DNA from: JACNKV01 sp964645915
GTDB lineage: Bacteria; Fidelibacterota; Marinisomatia; Marinisomatales; JACNKV01
DNA length: 64,000 nt
Direction: 5' to 3'
NCBI GenBank assembly: GCA_964645915.1
Contig: CAZYDH010000004.1
Coordinates: 62,001 to 126,000, forward strand
Below are positions 18,431-26,288 of the stretch, in pieces. How positions within the stretch are numbered: the first letter of the stretch is position 1; each line of letters opens with the position of its first letter. A program made the position numbers and the translations under genes. The notes beneath the pieces are model-generated. The model made no database searches. It was not told the origin of the DNA and worked only from the letters and a program-made list of their open reading frames with translations.

Positions 18431-19084
18431 ATGCCCGGTTTCTTACAGATTGAGATAGAATACTTTCTATTATGTATCTCAACATTGTTCACATTAGTTA
18501 ATCCACTTGGATTCGCACCTTTATTTGTTATTCTTACCGAACGATTCAGCCCTGAGGACAGAATTTCTATCGCCAAAAAAGCGATTTTAACGGCTGGGAT
18601 AACTCTAATAACTTTTGCGTTACTTGGATCTTTAATCTTTAAATTTTATAGTATTACGATCGAAGCCTTTCAGATAATGGGTGGAATCATCTTTTTCCGT
18701 AGCGGTTTAAAAATGCTTGAAGCAAAAACCAGTCGTACACGAACTACACCAACGGAGCAGGATGAATCTATGGATCGAGATGATATCGCTATTAGTCCAA
18801 TTGGAATCCCGATGATCACCGGACCAGGAGCAATTACCGCTGCTATTTTGCTTTCAGGGCGTGCACCGGGTACAGTTAGTTACCTTACTCTATTTATTTC
18901 CATTATTATCGTGTTATTACTGGTATATATTATCTTTCGCGGTGGAGACAAATTAGCATTGAAAATCAGACAAACCGGCATGCGCGTTATTCAGCGGATC
19001 ATGGGAATTATGTTAATGGTCATTGCTGTACAATTTGTCATTAACGGCGTTCAATCCGTCTTAACAAATATTTTCAATTTATAA
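18431..19084 (+). CDS. MarC family integral membrane protein
   Basis: Inner-membrane protein of the MarC/UPF0056 family with six predicted helices in 217 residues. The landmarks are FTLVNPLGFAPLFV in the first helix and GIPMITGPGAITAAILL in the second half, each a half-repeat NP/GP signature. Despite the name, E. coli MarC is not needed for multiple antibiotic resistance and transport activity is unproven. The stop overlaps the convergent sirtuin gene by 6 bp, with no hairpin between. Confidence 0.92.
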   Translation: MPGFLQIEIEYFLLCISTLFTLVNPLGFAPLFVILTERFSPEDRISIAKKAILTAGITLITFALLGSLIFKFYSITIEAFQIMGGIIFFRSGLKMLEAKTSRTRTTPTEQDESMDRDDIAISPIGIPMITGPGAITAAILLSGRAPGTVSYLTLFISIIIVLLLVYIIFRGGDKLALKIRQTGMRVIQRIMGIMLMVIAVQFVINGVQSVLTNIFNL

Positions 19085-19759
19085 TTTATTCTGCTTCAAT
19101 CGCTTCACTAGTTTTGGGATAGCCACAGATGCCTTATCCTGTATTCTTTCATCGAATAAATGTGATATATTTGTTGGTTCTGGATTGATTTCTATACTAT
19201 AAATTCCAGCACGTTTAGCTAATTCAGGAAAACCCGCTGCCGGCCATACTAATCCGGAAGTTCCTACGCTAATAAATACTTGACAATTTTGAATCAAATT
19301 CACTGCCTGGTTTATAATATTTTCCTTTAAAGGATCTCCAAACCAAACAATATCCGGTCGGAAATATTTCCCACAATCACAGCGCAAATTATAATTTTCT
19401 CTAGGATTTAACTTTCTTTCTATTCCACATCGATTGCAACGATCTCTCCATAAACTCCCGTGTAATTCAACCACAGTTTTTGAACCTGCACGCTGATGTA
19501 GACCGTCAATATTTTGAGTGATTACAATTGCATTTTCCATTTCGAGAATTGCTTCATGTCCTAGATTTGGATTGCATTTTGCAACCATTTCACGTCGGAT
19601 TCGATGAAATTCCATCACTTTTTCTGGATTGCGATCAAAGGCTCTTTGACAAGCATATTCCTCCCAATTATATTGATGCCAAATCCCACCACTCCCACGA
19701 TAGGTTGGAACTCCACTTTCAGCTGATATACCTGCTCCTGTGAAAAATACGATTGAAAT
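19079..19759 (-). CDS. Sirtuin NAD-dependent protein deacylase with likely ATT start codon
   Basis: Removes acyl groups from protein lysines with NAD. Reading from 19759 gives 226 residues with the complete Rossmann motif FFTGAGISAESGVPTYRG, the TQNIDGLHQRAG catalytic stretch with its LHG His, two Cys pairs for zinc (CNRCG and CDCG), and SVGTSGLVWPAAGFP. No ATG, GTG or TTG exists in frame between an upstream TAG (near 19800) and the NAD-binding motif; the first standard start (19624 region) would remove the motif. GAGGA sits 7 bases before an ATT at 19759, so ATT is the best start. A Tyr and Arg pair typical of SirT5-like desuccinylases is not clearly placed, so acyl preference is open. It may share transcription with the SRAP gene, which ends 31 bp upstream. 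Confidence 0.8.
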   Translation of the reverse strand: MSIVFFTGAGISAESGVPTYRGSGGIWHQYNWEEYACQRAFDRNPEKVMEFHRIRREMVAKCNPNLGHEAILEMENAIVITQNIDGLHQRAGSKTVVELHGSLWRDRCNRCGIERKLNPRENYNLRCDCGKYFRPDIVWFGDPLKENIINQAVNLIQNCQVFISVGTSGLVWPAAGFPELAKRAGIYSIEINPEPTNISHLFDERIQDKASVAIPKLVKRLKQNKL

Positions 19760-19766
19760 ATTAAGA

Positions 19767-19771
19767 TCCTC
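19767..19771 (-). promoter_or_regulatory. Ribosome-binding site that decides the sirtuin start
   Basis: GAGGA on the minus strand, 7 bases before the ATT at 19759. It is the only good Shine-Dalgarno match near the 5' end of the sirtuin frame and is placed correctly for ATT, not for any standard start codon. Confidence 0.6.
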
Positions 19772-19790
19772 AATTAATACAATTTGTGAA

Positions 19791-20483
19791 TTAAAATAAG
19801 TCTAGAGTTCTAGCTATCTCTTTTGGTTCAATACATTGAGCCGAATTGTTAACCGGGGAATTAACCAATGAACTGACCGTATAATTTTTTAAACCATTTT
19901 CCATTGGTTTCAATGTCTCCATTGCCTGATTGATATTATACTCCGTATGCTGCAACCAAATGTCCAGGTTGGCATATGGAAGAATCACCGGCATTCGATG
20001 ATGGATATGGGTGATGGAATTAGGAGAAGATGTGGTAATAACGGTATATGAATGAATCGTCTCTCCTTCTGTTGATACCCATGCATCCCATAAGCCTGCC
20101 ATCGGAAGTAATTTTTTATCGGTGCTCTGAATATAATACGGTATTTTTTGTCTCCCTTGCTGTTTCCACTCATAGTATCCATCGGTCAACACGATACATC
20201 GCTGACTGGGGACCAAATGTTGAAATGATGGTTTTTCCAATAACGATTCAGATCGAGCATTGATCAACTTTAAACCCATTGATGTATCTTTCGCCCATGA
20301 TGGGATCAACCCCCATTTCATTTGCTTAACCGATCTGCATCCTGCATCTCTCAGAATCGGTGTCTTTTGAGAGGGCGAAATATTATAGCTCGGAGCATAT
20401 TCTTCCGGGGCTTCCCATTCTTCGATAGAAAGTTCTTCAATGATCGAACGCATATCCCAGGTAAGTGTTTTTCTTCCGCACAT
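19791..20483 (-). CDS. SRAP (HMCES/YedK) family abasic-site protein
   Basis: SOS-response-associated peptidase family protein, which forms a covalent crosslink with abasic sites in single-stranded DNA through its N-terminal Cys. The 230 residues begin MCGRKTL, so Cys2 is exposed after Met removal. Other active-site features are YNISPSQKTPIL (Asn), MKWGLIPSWAK, NARSES, DGYYEWKQQG (Glu) and HHRMPVIL (His). The gene follows dnaE2 by 73 bp on the same strand in the lexA-imuB-dnaE2 block, which suits a shared DNA damage role. Length is typical. Confidence 0.93.
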   Translation of the reverse strand: MCGRKTLTWDMRSIIEELSIEEWEAPEEYAPSYNISPSQKTPILRDAGCRSVKQMKWGLIPSWAKDTSMGLKLINARSESLLEKPSFQHLVPSQRCIVLTDGYYEWKQQGRQKIPYYIQSTDKKLLPMAGLWDAWVSTEGETIHSYTVITTSSPNSITHIHHRMPVILPYANLDIWLQHTEYNINQAMETLKPMENGLKNYTVSSLVNSPVNNSAQCIEPKEIARTLDLF

Positions 20484-20556
20484 AAATTAACTTCTATTTT
20501 TTATGATGTGAGATTCCATCAAACTTAATGCAGTTATTATTCAGTCTAAAACCAAT

Positions 20557-23550
20557 TTATTTTCCCTTGAACATCGTACTTAAACTTGCCATTTTTTCAA
20601 TGGTAACGGTATGCACACCAAATGATTCTTCGATCTTTCCACGGATGAGAAATAATTTTTCCCAGTAGATCAAATCACCATATTCTCGAAATACATCTGG
20701 GAAGAGGACACATTCAAAGATATCTGTCTCGTCTTCTAAAGTAAGGAATTCCATGGCTTCATGGTTTTTTGTACGGGCTTCTTTCCGTGTAATATACACA
20801 CCGGCTAAACGTACCGTTCTCCCTGTATAGTTTGGGATGTCCTTTGCCGGAAGCACCTTCCCATCCAGTTTAGATCGATATGGCATCAATGGATGGTGAG
20901 TAATCGGAAATCCAAACGTGCTGATCTCCAGTTGATGTTTTTCATCCGGATTTAGGTCGTCCTTATTTGGAGAATCAGAAATGGGTTCTTGTGTAGAATC
21001 TTGAAGGCAAAAAGCAGCTACCTGATAAGCGATGTCCCGATGTGTGTTATCAGGTTCTAATTCCTGAAAACATCCGGCATTTGTTAATAGTATTGCATCG
21101 GAAAGATCCGGTTTAACTCGAATTAAAAAGTCATCCAATGATCTATAATTACCCACATTTCGTTCGGCCAATATTTCTTTAACGATCTTATCCTTCAATC
21201 CTTTTATACTCATCAATCCCATTCGTATCTGCTGCTTTTTTCCACGATATTCTTGATAGCTTCGATTAATATCCGGTGGTAGAATCTTGATCCCCCATCG
21301 TCGAGCTTCACCGAGATAGGCATATGCTGAATAATATCCACCTTGATTTGTCAACACAGATGCCAAAAACTCAGCGGTGTGGTGTGTTTTCAAATACGCA
21401 CAGGTAAAAGACAACATAGCGTATGAAGCAGAATGCGGTTTGCAAAAAGAATACCCTTGAAAGGAAGCGATCATATCCCAAACTTTTTCGATGATAGATT
21501 CTTCATATCCTCTTTTTTGTGATCCGTGAATAAACTTCTTCTTCCAATGTGAGATCAAATGCTGTAAAGAAGTACGGCTCATCGTTTTTCGCAGAACATC
21601 CGACTGGGCATAGCTCATCCCTGCCATGACACGAGCGGTAAGAGATACCTGCTCTTCGTAAACCATAATTCCATAACTCTCTTCTAAAAAAGCCAGATCA
21701 GGATGGATCAGTTCCCAGGGTTTTCCATGTATACGATCCAACATGATGTTCGTAAATCGATTTGCTGCCGGACGTATGATGGATGAATAGATCACTACAT
21801 GCTCAAAATCGACTCGTCCGGCTTTTGCTAAAAGTTGCCGTGTAGCCGGACTTTCAATATAGAAGACTCCCATTGTTTTTCCAGCTTTCATTAGAGCTTC
21901 GGTTTTTATATCTCCAACTGGCTGAATCTTATGATAGTTGATATACCGACTGGATGAAGCACGTACGCCTTTATTCAAATTCACTTGTTTCAGTGTATCT
22001 CTTACAACCGATAAACTACGGTTCCCAAGTAGATCGATCTTTAATAATCCAGAATCTTCAACTTGATCTTTTTCCCATTCGGTGATCTGCACACCTTTCG
22101 GTGCTCGCAATACCGGAACATACTTTCTAATCTCATCCGGAACAATGACAACACCACCCGGATGCACAGATGGATTACGAAATACACCTACAATTTTTTC
22201 GCTTTCCCTTATCACATCCCAAAGGGCATCATCCAGTTTGGCAGCAGCAAATCTTGAATCGGTGCGGATCCATGTCTCAAGATCGCGTCTGGACACATAA
22301 TATCCCATTCGTTTAGTGATATGCTTGATCTCATCTTCAGAAAATCCATACACCTTTGCCACTTCTCGCACAGCGGATCGCGGACGTAAAAACACCTGAT
22401 TAGCAACCATAGCTGTTCGGTCCTCGCTATATTTGTCAAAAACATACTCCAAAATGTCATCGCGTTCATCCCAAGGAAAATCCACATCGATATCCGGCAT
22501 ATCTTCCCGCTCCGGATGAATAAACCGCTCAAACTGCAAATGATAACGGATCGGATCCACTTGTGTGATAAACAAACAATAGCTCACGATCGAAGCCGCC
22601 GCAGAACCTCTACCAATCGTTGATTTTGTTTGCTGAACAATATCCCGTACAATTAGAAAATAAGGAGCAAACCCTTTTTGCAGAATCAGTTCTAACTCAT
22701 AATGGATACGATCTTTTATCTCTGCATCAAGCTCATGGTATTGACATTGGTACCGTTTTTCTGCTCCCTTCTGAACCAACTGTTTAAGCTTTAGATTTGC
22801 TTGATGAGTTTCTTTTAAAGACAATCCCGGGAATACGGTATTGACAAACGACCAGTCTGTTTGGCAACGGTCAGCTAAATATTGGCTATTGTTGATCGCT
22901 TCCAAGCTATTCGGAAAAAGATCGATCATTTCTTTTTCTGAACGAAACCAACATCGATGATCTACAATATCATCTTCTGACAGTCCAGATAATGTTGTAT
23001 TCCCTTCGATAGCACGGAGAATTTGGTGCGATCTATAGTCTTCAGAACGTTGAAAATACACATTCCCGGTTGCCACAATCTCTAGTTGATATTCGTTCGC
23101 AAACTTTACAGCCATTTGCTCAGAAACACCGGGACGAAGCTCCACAAATAAGTGCGTATTTGAGATCAGTGAAGACAGATCCTTCAGTGTTTTATCTTGA
23201 TGAGTGAGTACAAACAATCCGGTAGACCATAAGCGTAACAATGATGCCGCAGATTGTGATGGGTCCTTGTGAACAGATGAAATGATTCGGCAAAGGTTCT
23301 GATAACCGGAACGATTTTCGGCAAGGAGGATCACATCATCTTGCCCGGTCTTTAAATTCACTCCGGCAATCGGTTGAATACCTGCATCATGCGCATACTG
23401 AATAAAACGGATGAATCCCCATAAACCATTCACCTCTGTTAATGCGACACTCGACATCCCCATTTTTGCAGATAGACTTAAAATACGCTGCTGAGACATC
23501 ATACCACGCATCGCGGAATATTGAGAATGGACGTTCAAATGAATAAACAC
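20557..23550 (-). CDS. dnaE2: Error-prone DNA polymerase DnaE2 (C-family)
   Basis: Alpha-subunit-like polymerase of the ImuB-DnaE2 translesion mutasome. It starts at a GTG with MFIHLNVHSQYSAMRG (PHP domain), has the catalytic PDIDVDFPW (Asp pair) and GRGSAAASIVSYCL in the palm, LIDLLGNR-type KIDLLGNRSLSV, the fingers, a helix-hairpin-helix region (NAGCFQELE) and a C-terminal OB fold (LAGVYITRKEARTK). The 997-residue length fits DnaE2 rather than replicative DnaE (about 1150). The PHP metal ligands look degenerate (HLN instead of HLH, TEV instead of TDH), so no proofreading is expected. It starts 11 bp after the imuB stop and is probably LexA-controlled through the shared promoter. Confidence 0.92.
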   Translation of the reverse strand: MFIHLNVHSQYSAMRGMMSQQRILSLSAKMGMSSVALTEVNGLWGFIRFIQYAHDAGIQPIAGVNLKTGQDDVILLAENRSGYQNLCRIISSVHKDPSQSAASLLRLWSTGLFVLTHQDKTLKDLSSLISNTHLFVELRPGVSEQMAVKFANEYQLEIVATGNVYFQRSEDYRSHQILRAIEGNTTLSGLSEDDIVDHRCWFRSEKEMIDLFPNSLEAINNSQYLADRCQTDWSFVNTVFPGLSLKETHQANLKLKQLVQKGAEKRYQCQYHELDAEIKDRIHYELELILQKGFAPYFLIVRDIVQQTKSTIGRGSAAASIVSYCLFITQVDPIRYHLQFERFIHPEREDMPDIDVDFPWDERDDILEYVFDKYSEDRTAMVANQVFLRPRSAVREVAKVYGFSEDEIKHITKRMGYYVSRRDLETWIRTDSRFAAAKLDDALWDVIRESEKIVGVFRNPSVHPGGVVIVPDEIRKYVPVLRAPKGVQITEWEKDQVEDSGLLKIDLLGNRSLSVVRDTLKQVNLNKGVRASSSRYINYHKIQPVGDIKTEALMKAGKTMGVFYIESPATRQLLAKAGRVDFEHVVIYSSIIRPAANRFTNIMLDRIHGKPWELIHPDLAFLEESYGIMVYEEQVSLTARVMAGMSYAQSDVLRKTMSRTSLQHLISHWKKKFIHGSQKRGYEESIIEKVWDMIASFQGYSFCKPHSASYAMLSFTCAYLKTHHTAEFLASVLTNQGGYYSAYAYLGEARRWGIKILPPDINRSYQEYRGKKQQIRMGLMSIKGLKDKIVKEILAERNVGNYRSLDDFLIRVKPDLSDAILLTNAGCFQELEPDNTHRDIAYQVAAFCLQDSTQEPISDSPNKDDLNPDEKHQLEISTFGFPITHHPLMPYRSKLDGKVLPAKDIPNYTGRTVRLAGVYITRKEARTKNHEAMEFLTLEDETDIFECVLFPDVFREYGDLIYWEKLFLIRGKIEESFGVHTVTIEKMASLSTMFKGK

Positions 23551-23561
23551 AGTCCGCCAGA

Positions 23562-24698
23562 CTAATAGATACTTTTTACGCCATATTTTCTCCGGATTGC
23601 ATCTACGGCATGAGACAGACGAATCTCTTTTCGATCTTCCGGGTCGAACAGATCTAATTGAGAGGTGTGTTGCACAAAACCGGATGCATCCGCCAAGATC
23701 GTTCGAATACGGTTCCTGCGTATATTGGCACGATCAAACAGCCGTTGAATAACTGCCGTCACAGATGCATGATCGATTCTATGAAGCACCCCGAATCTTG
23801 AACAGCGAATTCCGTCAGTATAGTGAATTTCCAATTCCAACTTTTTAGCAGTTTGGTTACGTTTTCTTAAATGAAATCCGATCTGTCCGGAAAGAGTATT
23901 GACCGCCGTATAAAGCTCATTTTGATCATTTGTATCTGCCGGCAGGACGATCTGCTCCGTAACATGCTCTTTCATTTGAGGAGGACGAACAGCGGACAGA
24001 TCTTTCCCTTCTGCTTCAAGAGTCAGTCTCTTTGCATACTTCCCGAATAATACATGGGTATCGGTTTCATTTTTAACGATCGCTTGAAGGTGAGCGACCT
24101 TATCCAAGAACAAGAACCGAACGATCTTGCTTACCGAAGTTTGTTGAACTGTTGGAAGTCTCAACGAATCCAATGGAGAAAGAAATGAGGGTTCATCTCC
24201 GGGAAAAACTTCATTAACGATTTCCGGGATCACTGATGTAGAGATATGACTCACCAATTTGTTGGTGCTGATTCCGACCGCTCCTGACAGTTGTGTTTTA
24301 TCATGGACGGTTCTGGCAAGCGTCATTCCGGTATTCTGTAAATTTTTGTATACAGAATCCATTCCGTTCATATCCAGATAAAACTGCCCGAGATTTCCGG
24401 GTTCTACGATCGGCGTAAATGTGGACACTGTGGAATAAAGATAACGATTCAGACGGGAATACAAAGAATGATTATACGGAAGCAGCAATACCCGCCGATT
24501 CATCTGCCTGGCAAGAGAACGGCTCATCCCGACGTAAAGACCTTCTTCTTTGGCCTCATTGGATACACTAATGATCTTTCCATCCTGCCGATTAGAATGC
24601 ACGATCGCCACAGCTCGAGTCTGCAGGGTTTTATCCATCAGCCTTTCGGCTTGCAACTCAAAATGTTTCAGTCGAAGATGGAACACCGACCGACGCAC
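23562..24698 (-). CDS. imuB: ImuB-like Y-family polymerase homologue, catalytically degenerate
   Basis: Accessory protein of the DnaE2 mutasome. The 378 residues follow the Y-family plan, but the first catalytic Asp position reads HLRLKHFELQAE (LRL in place of the usual DMD), and the S-x-D-E motif is replaced by FYLDMNGMD, so polymerase activity is unlikely, as in known ImuB. A canonical beta-clamp motif QLDLF is at residues 347-351. It starts at GTG, 3 bp after the lexA stop, with GGGAG upstream. No imuA gene is present. Alternative: a divergent DinB; the order lexA-imuB-dnaE2 favours ImuB. Confidence 0.85.
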   Translation of the reverse strand: MRRSVFHLRLKHFELQAERLMDKTLQTRAVAIVHSNRQDGKIISVSNEAKEEGLYVGMSRSLARQMNRRVLLLPYNHSLYSRLNRYLYSTVSTFTPIVEPGNLGQFYLDMNGMDSVYKNLQNTGMTLARTVHDKTQLSGAVGISTNKLVSHISTSVIPEIVNEVFPGDEPSFLSPLDSLRLPTVQQTSVSKIVRFLFLDKVAHLQAIVKNETDTHVLFGKYAKRLTLEAEGKDLSAVRPPQMKEHVTEQIVLPADTNDQNELYTAVNTLSGQIGFHLRKRNQTAKKLELEIHYTDGIRCSRFGVLHRIDHASVTAVIQRLFDRANIRRNRIRTILADASGFVQHTSQLDLFDPEDRKEIRLSHAVDAIRRKYGVKSIY

Positions 24699-24701
24699 CG
24701 C

Positions 24702-25313
24702 TCAATACTCCCGAAATGAATAGAGCAGGATACCGTTAATTCTGAAATCGTCGGATTTGTGAATGTGAATTACAGGATAGTTAGGGTTTCGCGGATGCAA
24801 TTCAACCTTAGAGCCTTTTGGATAGTAATACTTTAACGTAGCTTCCCCGTTAATGAGAGCGACAACGATCTGCCCCGGCTTAGCGGATGGCGTTTTACGA
24901 ACAATAATATAATCCCCGTCTTCGATCTGTTCTTCGATCATGGAATCCCCTTTCACCCGTAAAACAAAATTGTCCGGATGAGCCAATGGAGCCGGGACTT
25001 CGATCGTTTCTGCATTTTCTAATGCTTCGATCGGATATCCTGCAGCGATCAGGCCCAAAAGCGGAAGGGTCGCGGGCGTGGCGTGCTCCTGCTCTGTGAG
25101 GGTAAGCGCCCGCTTTCCATTTGAACCTTTCATTCGCTGTAAATGTCCGCTTTCGATCAGGGTACGGACATACCAATTCACCGTTCCCAGAGATCCAAAC
25201 CCCAACCCAACCATAATCTCTTCATAAGACGGCGATTGACCGTGAAGAAGGCTGTGGCGCTGAACAAATCCCAGAAACCGTTTTTGCTTGAATGAAAGTG
25301 ACATTTGCTTCAT
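24702..25313 (-). CDS. lexA: LexA SOS repressor
   Basis: Repressor that self-cleaves with RecA filaments. The 203 residues contain a winged helix-turn-helix DNA-binding domain (residues 5-72; PSYEEIMVGLGFGSLGTV), an Ala91-Gly92 cleavage site (LIAAGYP), and the S24 peptidase dyad Ser124 (KGDSMIEE) and Lys161 (GEATLKYY). The recognition helix differs from E. coli LexA, so the operator should differ too. It leads the imuB-dnaE2 operon, with a sigma70 promoter and an 11-bp-period repeat between promoter and start. Alternative ATG at residue 4. Local G+C is higher here than in the surroundings. Confidence 0.93.
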   Translation of the reverse strand: MKQMSLSFKQKRFLGFVQRHSLLHGQSPSYEEIMVGLGFGSLGTVNWYVRTLIESGHLQRMKGSNGKRALTLTEQEHATPATLPLLGLIAAGYPIEALENAETIEVPAPLAHPDNFVLRVKGDSMIEEQIEDGDYIIVRKTPSAKPGQIVVALINGEATLKYYYPKGSKVELHPRNPNYPVIHIHKSDDFRINGILLYSFREY

Positions 25314-25316
25314 ATA

Positions 25317-25336
25317 CTCGTAAGTTGCTCGTAAGT
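25317..25336. repeat. 11-bp-period direct repeat at the lexA start, candidate LexA operator
   Basis: The 9-mer CTCGTAAGT occurs at 25317-25325 and 25328-25336, spaced exactly 11 bp, just downstream of the lexA -10 box and ending 3 bp before the ATG. A direct repeat on one helical face recalls the alpha-proteobacterial LexA site GTTC-N7-GTTC, which also has an 11-bp period. Operator function is inference. Confidence 0.5.
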
Positions 25337-25365
25337 ATTTTACAGATAAAAATAATGTTAGTCAA
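25337..25365 (-). promoter_or_regulatory. Sigma70-type promoter of the lexA-imuB-dnaE2 operon
   Basis: On the minus strand, TTGACT (25360-25365) and TAAAAT (25337-25342) are separated by exactly 17 bp. Transcription would start near 25330, within the direct repeat, 17 or so bases before the lexA ATG. Confidence 0.7.
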
Positions 25366-25394
25366 GGCTTAACTCTTGACTTTGTCTCTTTCAC

Positions 25395-25406
25395 AAGTGT
25401 ACACTT
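25395..25406. promoter_or_regulatory. Perfect 12-bp palindrome in the divergent lexA / secreted-protein region
   Basis: AAGTGTACACTT is a perfect palindrome. It overlaps a possible plus-strand -10 (TACACT, 25400-25405), 18 bp from TTGACT (25376-25381), for the gene at 25449. It may be an operator for that gene or a second one for lexA. Confidence 0.35.
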
Positions 25407-25448
25407 ATAGTTGGTAGCTATCTCATTATTCTCTTTTAGGGGTCTTTC

Positions 25449-26276
25449 ATGAAAAATAGCCTTTTTATTTTTGTAATTTTCGTTACGTCGATTATACAGG
25501 CAACTATCATCCGAATCCCCTATGATTATTTTACGATCCAAGCCGGGATCAATTCCGCAACCTCCGGTGATACCATTTTAGTCTCTCCGAGGAGTTATAT
25601 AGAAAATCTGGATTATAGTGGAAAGAATCTCGTAATTGGGTCACTTTTTTTAACAACCCAAGACCCTACATACATCTCTCAAACCATTATCAATGGAAAT
25701 CAAAACGGTTCTGTGGTGCAATTAGTAAGCGACGAAGACTCAACTGCGGTCTTATGCGGATTTACCATCACAAATGGGCTCGCAGCAACCGGCGGAGGAA
25801 TCTATTGTGAAAATGCTGATCCCGTTCTAAAAGATCTGATCGTCATAAACAACTCTGCACTGGATGGGGGCGGAATCTATTGCAAATATTCGGATGCTCA
25901 CATTGAGAATGTTTTCATCGAAGGAAATTCAAGCTCAGATCGCGGTGGAGGTGGAATGTTTTGCATATTTAGTGAATCCTGTTTGAAAAATATTACGATC
26001 GTAAATAACGAATCTTCTTCCCGAGCCGGAGGGGTTTATCTCTCTTATTCAGATCTAACTATGAAACAGGTAACCATTGCAGAAAATTCAGCCGTTACCG
26101 ACGGTGGAGGAATGTACTCCTCTTCATCAGATCCAATTTTAATTAATGTAACGATCTACGGAAATTCTGCAAATGGGAACGGTCAGGCGATAGCCCTTAG
26201 CAGCTCATATATGTTGATGGTCAATTCAATCGTATGGGATCATTCACTTCCTTCCATCTTTTATTGCGATACGTGA
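25449..26276 (+). pseudogene. Secreted right-handed beta-helix protein, N-terminal part before an in-frame TGA
   Basis: N-terminal 275 codons of what looks like a single 472-codon gene. It has a Sec signal (MKNSLFIFVIFVTSIIQA) and a parallel beta-helix made of repeats such as GGGIYCENADPVLKDL, GGGIYCKYSDAHIENV and GGGMYSSSSDPILINV, spaced about 24-30 residues. The frame stops at TGA (26274-26276) after FYCDT, yet continues without any frame change into the next segment, which completes the fold and adds the sorting tail. AGGGG precedes the ATG by 6 bases. If the stop is real, the product lacks its secretion tail and is probably not functional. Confidence 0.7.
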
Positions 26277-26288
26277 AATCCCAATTTT

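Noticed and set aside
26274..26276. In-frame TGA as selenocysteine or as a recoded Trp codon
   Set aside because: No stem-loop typical of a bacterial SECIS is apparent just downstream, the flanking region is a structural beta-helix, and TGA is used as a normal stop by rlmN, YjbQ, lexA and others in the window.
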